A stretch of 64,000 nucleotides of DNA, taken from Biomphalaria glabrata (Eukaryota; Mollusca; Gastropoda; Planorbidae). Where the stretch lies: contig NC_074723.1 in assembly GCF_947242115.1 (NCBI RefSeq), positions 30,413,543 through 30,477,542 on the forward strand, read 5' to 3'. The position numbers and the translations under genes were made by a program. Below, in pieces: positions 33,671 to 45,300 of this stretch; position 1 is the first letter of the stretch, and each line of letters begins with the position of its first letter. The notes beneath the pieces were generated by a model that searched no databases, was not told the origin of the DNA, and was given only the letters and a program-made list of their open reading frames with translations.

Positions 33671-33769
33671 TAAATCCCCGGTACTCAAACTGGGTTGTAT
33701 ACAATTAAAATAACTTCTTCGCTAAAAGCCAGTTTATCCGAACTGATGACAAAAGCATCGAAGCCTTAC

Positions 33770-33915
33770 TATGCGCGCTGGACTGTCGTTCGGATTTATC
33801 GATGGTCGAGGGTTCAAATCCTGCCCGCTCCCATCCCCCGTCGTCCTGCGGGAGGTTTGGACTAGGAAGTAAACTATCTTCAACTCTGAAGGAACATACG
33901 AAACATGTAAAACAA
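33770..33915 (+). repeat. tRNA-derived SINE, family 1
   Basis: gcgctggactgtcgttcgga, B-box-like gggttcaaatcc, then the body to gaaacatgtaaaac. Confidence 0.85.
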
Positions 33916-33954
33916 ACATTTTTATCCTCTTCGATCATTATCATACGTTTGAAG

Positions 33955-34290
33955 GTTCAGACAAGTAGTCGCCTGCGACGATATGGTATGTGGTTTTCAG
34001 ATTTAGCAGCTCATCATATATCATATATATATATGTTTTGTTTTGTTGGTTCTTAGACGAAATATTATATGTTGTTCATGTCGGGACAGCTTGTAATAGG
34101 CATTTTTTCTTGAACTTTGTGTGAAAGCTGGTTCATTTATCGTTTATTCAACTACTTTGTTTTTCATTTCTCCCGGGTAGAGAGGGACTTTGATTGAATT
34201 TAGTCATTCTTCCATCTTTGGCCAATATTTTTGTCTTCTCATTGTTTTCTAATTCAATGTGGCCTGTGATCCGTTGGAGGAATGTTACTT
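33955..34290 (-). mobile_element. LINE fragment related to 57470-57965
   Basis: Shares catgtcgggacagcttgtaa, aggcattttttcttg, gtgaaagctggttc and gggtagagagg with the better preserved copy at 57470-57965, which reads as a LINE zinc-knuckle C-terminus. Confidence 0.5.
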
Positions 34291-34319
34291 TGCTGTTGTA
34301 AAGATTTACAAGAACTATC

Positions 34320-34440
34320 TATCTATATATATAATTCTCTTCATGGCTCAAGAGTTTGGACGAGAAGAAGAAGAGGTAAAGGAAAGATCACTATTTTATT
34401 TCTGCGGATAGAGTTATCCCACGAAAAAAAAACAAGAGGG
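34320..34440 (+). repeat. Dispersed repeat shared with 13205-13330
   Basis: tatatataattctcttcatg, caagagtttggacgagaaga, ggaaagatcactattttatt. Confidence 0.55.
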
Positions 34441-34470
34441 GGGAGAACAAGTAGTATTCACCCGTCACTA

Positions 34471-34606
34471 TGGATGGCTGCCTGGTCGTGCTGTTTGCGC
34501 GCTGGATTGTCGTTTGGACTTATGAAACCCTGCCCGCTCCCATCCCCCCTTCGTCCTGCGGGAGGTTTGGACTAGGAAGTTAACTATCTTCAACTCTGAA
34601 GGAACA
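34471..34606 (+). repeat. tRNA-derived SINE, family 1, with internal deletion
   Basis: ggctgcctggtcgtgctgtt through gaaggaacata. The B-box region is shortened. It ends in a CA/TG microsatellite (34607-34660). Confidence 0.8.
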
Positions 34607-34679
34607 TACACACACACAAACACATGTATGTGTGTGTGTGTGTGTGCGTATGCTCGCGCGCATATGAAGCTTTTTCACA

Positions 34680-35280
34680 AACGGGTCCGTAGTCTGTGGA
34701 AAGTTTTGACTATATAAAGGGGCCATGGGTCAAAAAAGTTTGCCGTAGCCCATGGTAAATCCTGTAGTATTCCTAAATGAGTAATATTTCAGTTCACCTC
34801 AGTGAATATATCGCGTTTTATCGCAACATTTCATTATAATTTAATTCACTGTTAGTTCATTCATTGTCAAGTTTAGCCTAGACAAGATTGTGTGATACTT
34901 ATTATTTTATGTTGGCAACTTATACCGAATCTACCGTATCTTTCTATAATCTCCTAATTCAATACAGAAAAAAAAATGCTAATTTATGAACACCTCTATT
35001 TACACACAAAATTAAATTTTAAAGCATAGAAATTATTTATGTACCGGTAGATGCGGACCAGAATCGGGTCGACTACATATTTATTACAAATCTCTCTCTC
35101 CCTGTCTCTCTCTCTCTCTCTCTCTCTCTGTCTGTATGGTAAAAAGATTGTTTATTGAATAGAGAAATCGTAACATTGTTTTAACATTCACAGGTACATC
35201 ACTATAGTTGTCAGAGAATAGAGGAATTCTTTATAACACAACACAACTAGATCTAATTTAAGCCTTCTAAATAAAATCTA
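34680..35280. other. Unassigned intergenic stretch with CT microsatellite
   Basis: (tc)n near 35092-35128; otherwise AT-rich sequence without recognised features. Confidence 0.4.
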
Positions 35281-35760
35281 TGATTTCTCCATAAAAGTAG
35301 GACCGCCCCCCCCCACTCAAAGTGTTTAGGTGGGAAGGGCAGTAGAGGTATTCGCCCCCCTTAATCGACAAACAGGGAACGACATAATATAAAGATCAGT
35401 GAAAATATCAATAACAAGTTTTAATCATATAGATATTTAATGATTCTGTTAGCAAGCTGTGATTTCTAGAAATAAATTGGACCGCCCCCCCACTCGAAAG
35501 TGTATGGGGGGGGCGGGATTGATACCATCGCCTCTCCCGACCCCACCAAATCGGCCAACATACTAGAGGGGGGGGGCGAAATAATCTAAAAACAGGTTGA
35601 AATAAAAATAATTAGTATATATTATTAACATAAGTAATAAATTCGTATACAAATTGTGTGAATTCTATACTAAAATCCCCCCCCTTTTTGGGGGGTGGGG
35701 GTCGGCCGAGGGGGGGGCGATCGCCCCTACCGCCCCCCCCCCTGGATCCGCCAGTGCCTA
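35280..35760. repeat. C/G-run repeats, two to three degenerate units of about 185 bp
   Basis: aggaccgcccccccccactc at 35301 recurs as tggaccgcccccccactcga at 35479, each followed by gggcg-rich text. A third segment with long C and G runs ends cctggatccgccagtgccta (35741-35760), which looks like a transposon terminus. Confidence 0.55.
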
Positions 35761-36357
35761 CATCGCTTACAGTCTTAACTTTAGAAATTTTGCGTCCATT
35801 AAATGTCATTATATATTGGCCTATCTAGAGTTTTGAACGCTTGATTTTATGAGGTTTCTCATACTGAAAAATAAATAGAATTAATTTGATACATGCATTT
35901 CCATAACCACATGGCCGGACTAGGTGTCAAAATCGCCCCGGGCATTTCTATACCATCCTGCCCATAAATGGTATATTATATGATGGACATCCAATTCTAC
36001 GTGTACTTAACTGTCCTCAAAATGATTATGTTAAGTTTGATAATGAATCATCGACATTGACATTGACAATCGACACTGAACACTATATCTTTATAAGGAA
36101 TACATGTCTTATGCTGCTGTTTAATCGCAAAGTGTGTAGACCCTAAAAGAATGAAGCCTATTGTAACACTGTCAACGGATGTAGGCTATTACATTAAATT
36201 GGGAAATTGTGTTAGATTAGATTAGTGGGCTCTAGAAGAGTCTGTAAAAGTTATTTGTTTTGTTTTTTTAAACACGTCGTTTAGAGAGCCCTTCTTATAA
36301 GAGAATACTATAAAACCTTAAACAATTTAATGCTGGCATCCATTCGGCCCTTATCTT

Positions 36358-36405
36358 TTAAATTACAGACATGACTTCTAATAAAAAAGAAGATGATTAG
36401 GCCTA
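36358..36405 (-). mobile_element. LINE 3' tail fragment, same family as 9283-9660
   Basis: acagacatgacttctaataa then aaaagaagatgattagg. Confidence 0.5.
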
Positions 36406-36964
36406 CTGTGGCATTAGCCCGAATGTCTATATAGCCAGTCCGCCCCTACATAGCCACACTGGCATATGGGTGGAATCTCATTATCTATGAATGGTATTAG
36501 TCACATTAATTCTTACTACACTTTCAATATCAAACGATTTACCGTCAACTAGTTTAACATCTCTTCTTTGGAATAAATATTACCAACACATTGAAGTGGA
36601 TATAAATATAGTCTATACTTACTTCCTATCAAGCGAGACTAACCTGCAAAAGTTCAGTGAGAATGACTATGAACGGCTGTGGCATAATGTGACATAGGTC
36701 ACGATTAATTCCAGAGTTCTTTGACCTTTTTAAATACTTCAAAACTAAGTTGAAGTTAATGTGTGGTCATCCTATGACATTCTACAGTATGTGCTACACT
36801 AAAATGACCTACATATGTTGCATGAATCATTATATATCATTATATATTTAAGGGCCGTCCCCCAAAAACGTTACACATAGCCTAATAAGCTAATATCCTA
36901 ATATCCTAATATTTACCTAATCAACATCCACATTATAGAGGTAGGCTATTTGAATAATTGTTTT

Positions 36965-37165
36965 TACAAAGCTTATTTCAAATCACTCTGTCTGGTAACA
37001 ATTTTGAATACGTTATTTCTCCCACTTCCCATTCTCGAATCAAGTTGAAACTTTACACAATTGTATATTGAATTCTATTGTACAAAACATGAAGAAATTA
37101 AAAAATAGTTAATTAATAACTGATAATTAATTATTTTGTTTGGTACCAACAAGGGAAATCAATCC
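36965..37165 (+). repeat. Dispersed repeat, tctgtctggtaaa family
   Basis: acaaagcttatttcaaatca, ctctgtctggtaacaa, tacgttatttctcccac, tcgaatcaagttgaaacttt. Confidence 0.7.
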
Positions 37166-37179
37166 TTCAGTATTAATAG

Positions 37180-37598
37180 CAGGGCCAGCCAGCCTTAGGC
37201 ATAGGCAGACTCCGATTGATTGACGCCTCGTACATGACTCTAAAGGATTTTTTTTTTTGGAGCGATCTTGAGACTTTTGCCCGATGTTATTATTGAGGTA
37301 TAATAGGTTTTAAATAAATGGACATCATTCACCAATCGTAAACAAACAACATTTTGCAAAGTGGTTCTCTATATCTTCTATACAAATTACGCAATCCATA
37401 AAGGCTGTCACGTGATACGTAATTTTCATTGTTTTATCAATATTATCACGTGACTAAATGTTGTTTGTTTACGATTGGTGAATGAGGTCCATTGCGTAAT
37501 GTATTTTTTTTTGTGCTGTTTAATGTAGTTTCTCTTTTTCATTTTAGGCCACGAATTTCACATCGCCTAGGGCCTCCAATTATCTAAGGCCGGCCCTG
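37180..37598. mobile_element. hAT element, CAGGGCCGG family, containing a nested palindromic MITE
   Basis: Ends cagggccagccagccttagg and ctaaggccggccctg are inverted counterparts. Inside it, 37319-37353 and 37455-37489 form a 35-base inverted repeat with one mismatch, a second smaller element. No clear 8-bp duplication of the outer element is visible. Confidence 0.65.
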
Positions 37599-37603
37599 TT
37601 ATT

Positions 37604-37825
37604 GGACAGGAAGTGGACGAGTGGTAAAGCATTATAGCAAAAGGGGTAAATCCTGATGGATTTTTAATTTCGGGATTTTCGGACGACTCTGTCTCCACCC
37701 AGCTCTAATAGGTACCTGACATTATATGAGAAATATTAAAGGTCATTATGATGGCCACATGACTCCCTCGTTAACAAACAGTGTGCCACAGAAACAGATG
37801 ACCGAAACATCATCTGCCTGATAAC
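37604..37825 (+). repeat. tRNA-derived SINE, family 2
   Basis: Head aagtggacgagtggtaaagc, body taataggtacctgacatta and end gaaacatcatctgcctgata. The B box is degraded. Confidence 0.8.
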
Positions 37826-38590
37826 CGTCTGGTCAGGGCCAGTAGGCCTACTGCTTTTGGACGCCTCCAGGCGAGAGTTGGGCGGAATAAATCGCTCAGA
37901 CTGCCTACAAAAAATCAATGTCTACCGAGCAGTGGTTCTCTCAACCCTTCTATATGGATCTGATATATGGGTATCATACTGAATTATACAGAAAGCAACT
38001 AAGACTACTTGAACGCTTTCACCAAAGGCAGTTACGCTGGATGAACGTATGCCAAAAGCAGTCTTTTTTGGTGAGCTGAAAGGTGGTCGACGTAACAGAG
38101 GTGCCCCACGGAAATGCTTTAAAGACCAGCTTAGCCAGGTGCCAACTGGCTTTTTAACTGACCTGGTTACAAGCGGCTTCAGAACGAGACAGCTAGAGGT
38201 CACAAATGTAGGCCGCTGGAAATACAAAAGAAAATCCGCTGCCGAGGACAGACGTAGACGGCGAAAAGAAAATAAAAATCGACCACCGGCCTATGCCTGT
38301 GCCCGGGGGTGGTAAAATATGTAGGCTAGGTCACAGCTGGGTCTGCGCATAGCCACGGGAAATACTGTATTTCTCATTTATCCTCGGACTCGAAGACAAG
38401 CGCGCTATTATTATTATGTTAGGATAAAAGCATGGACGAGCCTTATTATTATTAAGTTAGGATAAAAGCATGGACGGGCCTGCCACTGAAAGAGGTTTCT
38501 AAGGCAAAAGAGGAATGGAGAAAGACGGTCAAAAAATCTTGCGTGGTGCCCCAACGGTCCAACAGACGGGATAGGTAAAGGGTCGTTTCG
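37825..38590 (+). mobile_element. LINE 3' end: reverse transcriptase C-terminus and zinc-finger tail
   Basis: Reads NVYRAVVLSTLLYGSDIWVS, then in other frames LRLLERFHQRQLRWM and FFGELKGGRRNRGAPRK, ending near GGGKICRLGHSWVC. Several frameshifts show it is dead. Same family as 7850-8200 and 55510-55930. The end region 38450-38590 contains a further tail-like peptide ([19 protein letters not shown]). Confidence 0.8.
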
Positions 38591-38639
38591 TATTATTATT
38601 TTGTCCTTGTATTAAAGGGAAAGCACTATAATTGTTTTT

Positions 38640-39370
38640 TTTTTTTTTTATCGTGAAATAAATGTAGAGTAGAGTCCCATGTAGAAGTAATCCATGTCTT
38701 TATCAACTTATGATATATCACTGATCAGGATCTAGAATCTAGATAGAAGTTGATATAGACATTATAGATCTAGAATAGATTCTATATTATATATCTTCTA
38801 AACATAGGCTCTAGTTTAGATCTACTAGATTTATAATTTCAAACTTAAATGAGACAATTTTTTTCTTTCGCATTTATCTCGGCCTAGAATAGCCTAGAAA
38901 TACATCTAAAAATAAAAATGTATAAATTTAATAATTTACATTAAGTCTCATAAATGATTTATAAGTCAATAACTAATTGAATAAGTGTAGTGTAGACGTA
39001 GTCATGTGATTATCTAAAATTAGTAGACTAGGTCTAGATCTAAATATAAATAATCTATTCTAATGAAATGATCTTTGGCAATTTGTGAAATTATGATCAT
39101 ATGATGTCAATTGTCATATAATGATATATGTAATCATTAAATGATTAAATCTAGTGACGTTATTTTTATTAATTATTAATAATAATTAATTAATTTTGAT
39201 CATCTATGATCTATAATTTAAATTAATCAAATCATATTTTTTCAATCTAAGTTATCTAGATCAAGTCACATAGATTCTAGAATCTTGGAACTTGGAGTCT
39301 ACAGAGACAGAGTCAAAGTTGATCTATTATTTTAATTTAGAATCTAGTATTTACATCTAGATTATAAATT
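38640..39370. other. AT-rich upstream region of M6PR
   Basis: Dense tagatctag-type motifs and AT-rich sequence. It should contain the M6PR promoter; no CpG-rich segment or convincing TATA box is seen. Confidence 0.35.
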
Positions 39371-39377
39371 ATTCAGA

Positions 39378-42300
39378 ATGAACAGTTCCGTGAATTTAAA
39401 TCTATTGAATTCCATGCCTTTGTGCTTTTACTTTTCTGTCCTTGTGATTTCTGCCCTAATGTCAAAGTCATTAGCAACGTCCACAACAGATGATACAACA
39501 ATTGGAAAATGTGGTTTCAAATCTTATTTAGACATTAAAAAGTTAAAAGAAGAACGAGAGCGTATCCTGCCTCTTGTTGATAAAAGGTAATAATAAAACA
39601 CTTGGTAGACTGCTGCTCAAGCCATCAAGCAGAAGTTTTAACTTAAAATTAAACCTAGAGTGCTTAGACCTAGTCTACATTCTAGATTAATGAATTTTAC
39701 TTTTGGAGTCAACTTTATCTGGATCTATTATCTATAGAGCAGGGGTTCTCAACCTGTGGGTCGTGACCCCCTTGGGTGTCTATCTACGATTTGCCAGGGG
39801 TCGCCAAAGACCATTGAAAAAATGGATTGTTATTGTCTATTCTTCAATTGCTGTGTGTGTGTGCGGGGGGAGGGAAGGTCGTGGCTAAGTGGGGCATTGT
39901 AAAAAGGGGTTGAGAACCGCTGCTCTTGAGTATGTACTCTCACAGGTGGCCATTTTGGATCTAAAAACACATTTGACATCAGAACAATTTCCTGTTCAGG
40001 TTCAGGTTTTACAAAACTGAAGTTAAGCATGTCCTAAGAAAAGACATTGCTTTATAACTGAGTGTTTTTATGACATTTTCTTGAGTTTATTCTAAAGATA
40101 AGAGGTTCCGCTAGCAGCATGTGGAAAAAAAATAATTTTTTCTCTTACTATGTCCAAAATATTTTAATAAAAAAAAATAGAAATTTTCAAATAACAAGGA
40201 AAAAAATATAGCTCACCGATACATTTTTTAACTGTACACTTAGAAAATTCATTCAGCTTTCCAGTGATACCAAATTTATTATTATTAAACGAGTCAACGA
40301 CCCTTTAAAACTTAGCACACTTTTTTCAGGTACTAAAATTTCACTAAGGTCGGGATGACCTTTTACCAATGATACTCGTTTTTTACATTAGTAAAATAAA
40401 ATTTGTGGTAACTAAAACATATAAAATTGAATGAATCACTTCTATATATACCAATATCATTGATAATTAACATAAAATATAATAAAGATCTATATGCTTG
40501 GGAGTTCTTTTGGACATCAATGTCGAGACACAAGAAGCTAAAATCTGTAAATTTAGGTATCTAAAATATTCTTTGAAAGAAATATACTTAAATGAATCTA
40601 AATCTTAAATCTAAAGATTCTTTTTCTAATCTACACTATTGTTCTATAACTAGATAGATCTAGATCAATTTAAAAGCTTATATTATAGTGTTAAAAACTT
40701 GACAACAGGGAGCATTTTTCTTTTTATTCAAAGAAAATTAGAAAAATTTTAGTTTTTCCTAATTTACTAATGATATTTTAAAATTTTAATTACATTTTGA
40801 TTCGCCACTTATAAATTAATAGTCCTCCTTTGAAACTGTACAATTTGATATATATACTTTTATATATATGTATTCACAATAGTTTCCGAAATATTCACAT
40901 TAAAAAGAAATTTGCTTAACTTTCTGTCCCTTTTAGATCTCGTAAACTAGAAAAAATAGTGAAAATCCGACATCATAATATTTTAGACCATTCAAAGTTC
41001 TGAGGCAATGGCCACTATTTTCTTTTCTGAAAGCAAAAAATCTAATTTTTTAAATCACTTATGCAAGCAGTTTTTTCATAAAAATGCACCACTTTTACAA
41101 CTATTCACTATTAATAGTAATAAACATGGGAGGCTCTTTAGTAGGGAGAAGGCTGTGTACCGTATTTTCAACACATTTATGCAAATGGTTTTAGATTTTT
41201 TGTCTAAAAGATATTTTTTGTACATTTGTATTTCTAAGTTTCGTAAGTTCTGTCATACTAACTACTACATTTACACAAAAAAATGGTAACTTTTTTTTAA
41301 AGAGAAAAAATCTATTTAGTATGCATATAACTTGGAAATAATTTAAAACAAAAATCAATAAGTATTTTTTCATCATATTATCGCATGAACTGCAGTATTG
41401 CACTACAGCTATAGAATGCTTAACTAAAGGAATTTTTTTTTCTGAAGATTTGAATAAGAGATTGACCCTTTACAAAACAATTAGATCAATTAGATATTCA
41501 TTATAAGACATCAGTTAGGCCAGGTTCACATCTAATTTCACATTCACTTTCACCTATCCTTTGGTCTGCTGGACCGCTGGGGTACCACACAAGATCAGTC
41601 AACTTCTTTCTCCATTCCTCTCTGTCATTTGTCTTTGATAGAATTTCATTCTGATGTTCTTTCTGAAAATATTGAAACCTGCCTGGGTGGACCACTTCAG
41701 GGGCTGATTTTGAGTTTTGTGTTTCACACAGTCTTTGTAACCTTGTCTAGTATAAAACTACAATAAATTTCAGACATAAACATATGAAAAATAAAGTTTT
41801 TAAAATGAATTTGATGGTATTCTATCCTTTTAGAGTATAAATTCTTGATAGAAGTCACTTTATTGGTAAGCTGAATTCAAATATCTGGTGTGGCATCAAC
41901 CCTGTTTCTAGATTTTGACTTCATTTCAACGTAATAAGAAAATCCTGCAAAAATAGATTGTAGAGAATTTAAGTAAAGCAATGATATTTGTTTTGAAATA
42001 CTGTGGTACTACTTAGACAAATTTGACCAGAAATCATTTAATGGTTGATCCTTGTTTCAGATTATTAGTCAGAATCTAGATAGTTCATAGTAATGTTTTT
42101 ATAGTTGTTATTTTTTTTTTGTTTGTTAATAAAATCCATCTTTCTTGTATACATTTACTTATTAATAAAGTCACATGTTGGTCTACTAGTTAATTATTCT
42201 GTAAGTTTGTGAGGCACATATTCAGGCCTAGTGTCTGCAGAACATAGTTTGGGATACACTGATTTACATTACAGTATCATCCATTGGACCAGATGAGGTG

Positions 42301-45300
42301 ATACTGGCTTTTTCTTTCTTTTTATGCTGTCTAAAAATATATTTGGCACAAAATCCTGTTTGATAGCTAAGTCATTTACGAGCTGCCGATTTCACTATGT
42401 TAAAAGATTTCAATGCTGAAATTTATCTGACTTTCTTTTTCCTTTGGAACCCCCTAGGTTTACAGCTAGAACCACTGGGAAAAATGAATCCTATGAATAC
42501 ACTGTTGGAATTTGTCGTTCTGCTAGTGATGAGAATACAGATGCTGCAGTGATTCAAAGGACATTAAATGAAAACAATATTCCTAATTCTGAGTTTCGTG
42601 TGACTGGGAAGTTATCTGAAACACACATGATGCTAGGAAGTGAGATTTTTAAAAAATATTTATTTCTATATATACAGATTATTATTATATTTATATATTT
42701 TCTCTTCAATTTTTATTTCTAATATATTATATATATATTATAACAAAGATTTTCACTTAAGAAATGTATTATGTTAGTAAGGCCTTGCCATTTAAAAAAA
42801 ATACAAGCACTATCTTGGAACTTAATTATAATTTATTATAATTATTAAATAATATATTTATAATTTATGGAGAAAAAAATTTGTTGAATTTCTAAAAAGT
42901 TTCATTAAGTCCCTTTAAGTAAAACCCATTGGTGTTCAGCTTACTTTTTGAGCTGGGTCATATACATATTTGAAACTGTCACAGGCTGGGTCATGTAAAA
43001 AAATGTATAGTCAAGTGCAAAGTAACTCAGCTTCTGCTTCACTGTGCATATAAGCCAGAAATTTAAATGTACAGGAAAGCATTGCACCATGAGCCAGATA
43101 TGTCTTGCAGTCCGTTGGTTGAGCATTAATTTTTAGTTATTTTTTTAGTTTTCAATTAGTTTTTAAATTAATTTTTAGTTCAAAACGCAAAAAAAAAAAT
43201 AATTTCTAATTTGACTTAGTCTATTTTTTGGGTTGAAATAGAAATACTGGTACCATGACATATATTCTCTCTATATTTTTGTTTCAATTTGAAATCAGTT
43301 TTTTTTTGCAGAACCAAGTCCATTTTTTTTTCAAAATTGACATTATATGCACTTGCAATGTTTAGATTTACATCATAATCACACTTTTCACATCATCATA
43401 ACTGATCTTTATGTCAAGTCCCTGCTGGAATGTCATTTATATTTGTAAAAATATAAATAATTTTTTTTTATAGATAAACGTTGTAGAAACATTAATGTAA
43501 TCTTATTTGCACTCTGCAATAGTCAAATAATCTTATTTTAGCGTTAGAAAAAAAACAAATGTTTTTGAAAAAGCTTTTGATCAAAAAAGTTTTGAAACAA
43601 ATTTTTTTTTTCATAAATTGCTTTTTATAAAGATTACTCATGAACTTTTATGAAACTTAGTCATTTTGCAAGGAAGCCTAGTGGCTAATCACTTGGCTTC
43701 CAGAGGGGTCCCTGGTTCAAACCTCAGTGAAGACTGGGATTTTTAATCTCTGGAAGTTTAGGATGCCCCTGAGCCCACTCAACTCACATGGGTACCTGAT
43801 ATTAGTTTATGAAAGTCAAGAGGGTTGGTCGTTGTGCTGGCCACATGACACCCTCATTTACAATCAGCCATAGAAACAGATGATCTTTAACATCATTTGC
43901 CCTAAAGATTACAAGGTCTGAAAGGGGAACTAAAATAAATAATAAATAATAATGATAATTTTAAAAAAAGGTAAAAAAAGTTCCCCTTTCAGACCTTGTG
44001 GTCTATAGGGCAGATGATGTAAAGGTCATCTGTTTATGTGGCCTACTGTTAACAAGGGTGTATGTGGCCAGCACAATGACCAACCACCTTTACTTTTCCC
44101 CAACTAATGTCAGGTAGCCATTAGAGCTGGATGGACTCAGAGGCGCCCGAAGATCTCGAAATTAAATATCCCAGGATTAGGACCCCGGTTTGGAAGCCAA
44201 GTGCTTTGCCGCTTAGCCACTGCGCCTCCTAATAAAGATAATAAATAAATTAAAATTTTAGAAACATAAATGTATACTTATTTGCCTTCTACAATAGTCA
44301 AATTAACAAAATTTTGTTTTACAAATGCATAAAAAGATACAATAATATTAGTAATTAGTAAATCTCTCTAGAGTTATCTATTGAATATGGATGGAATATT
44401 AACTAAAGTATAAATGTAGATCTAAGCATGGTATGTTTTATAACACTCACTTGACATTTCTTGCACTTTTAAACTAATGCTTTTGTGAAAGCTCAAATTT
44501 TTTAAAACAAAACAATTTGTTTCACAACCTGTTCTTTATATAGACTACTTGCTATATTTAATTTTTTATGAAACTTTACTTATTAGCTATGATATCTAAA
44601 ACTTGTTACAATAATCAGGCTTTTTAAAAAATAGCTTCTTGTATGCATGCAAAAAAAAAAAGTGTTTAATAATTTGGTGACAAAGTAAATTTTTAGAATA
44701 ACATTCTTCAATTGTTTTAATTTTTATAAAGTGTCTATCAAAATTACTGGTTTACATATTTTGAGCCATTATCCGATTTCTAAAATAACATTCTTCGATA
44801 GTTTTAATTTTTAAAAAGTGTCTTATCAAAATTACTGGTTCACATATTTTGAGCCATAATGTGATTTCTAAAAAAAACAATACTTTAAAGTAATCTGCAA
44901 CCCCTTTACTTTATAGCAAAAAAAAACCAGAAACAATGCTTACCTAAACCTAAACAAAGTTTTTAATACTTTATGATGAGGCCATTCCTTCTGAATGCAA
45001 TGCAAGCCAAATATAATGAACATTTAAAAAAAAAAAACAAAAAAAAAAACTATTATTCACTGGTAAATTGCTTTATAATTATAAAAATAATGTGGATATC
45101 TTCTTGATTAATAGTGATTAGTTAATGGAATAAAATGTGATTTTTAATTGGGTTATTTTTCTGAAATACATTTTTCTAGCTGACTGGATCTTGTTAGAGT
45201 ATCAAGGTGGAGAAGGCTATGGCTCTCACTGTGGGAAAGAGGCAAGGCGCTCACTGATAATGATAACTTGTGATGAGGAAGCTGATGATGCAAGTATTTT

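Noticed and set aside
39830-40030. 66-codon minus-strand frame in M6PR intron 1
   Set aside because: Overlaps the SPIN-like MITE and has no protein similarity.
45287-45296. GT donor A|GTATTT at the end of M6PR exon 3
   Set aside because: With either acceptor AG at 46507 or 46509 it puts exon 4 out of frame and into a stop; the GC donor three bases earlier restores the conserved reading frame.
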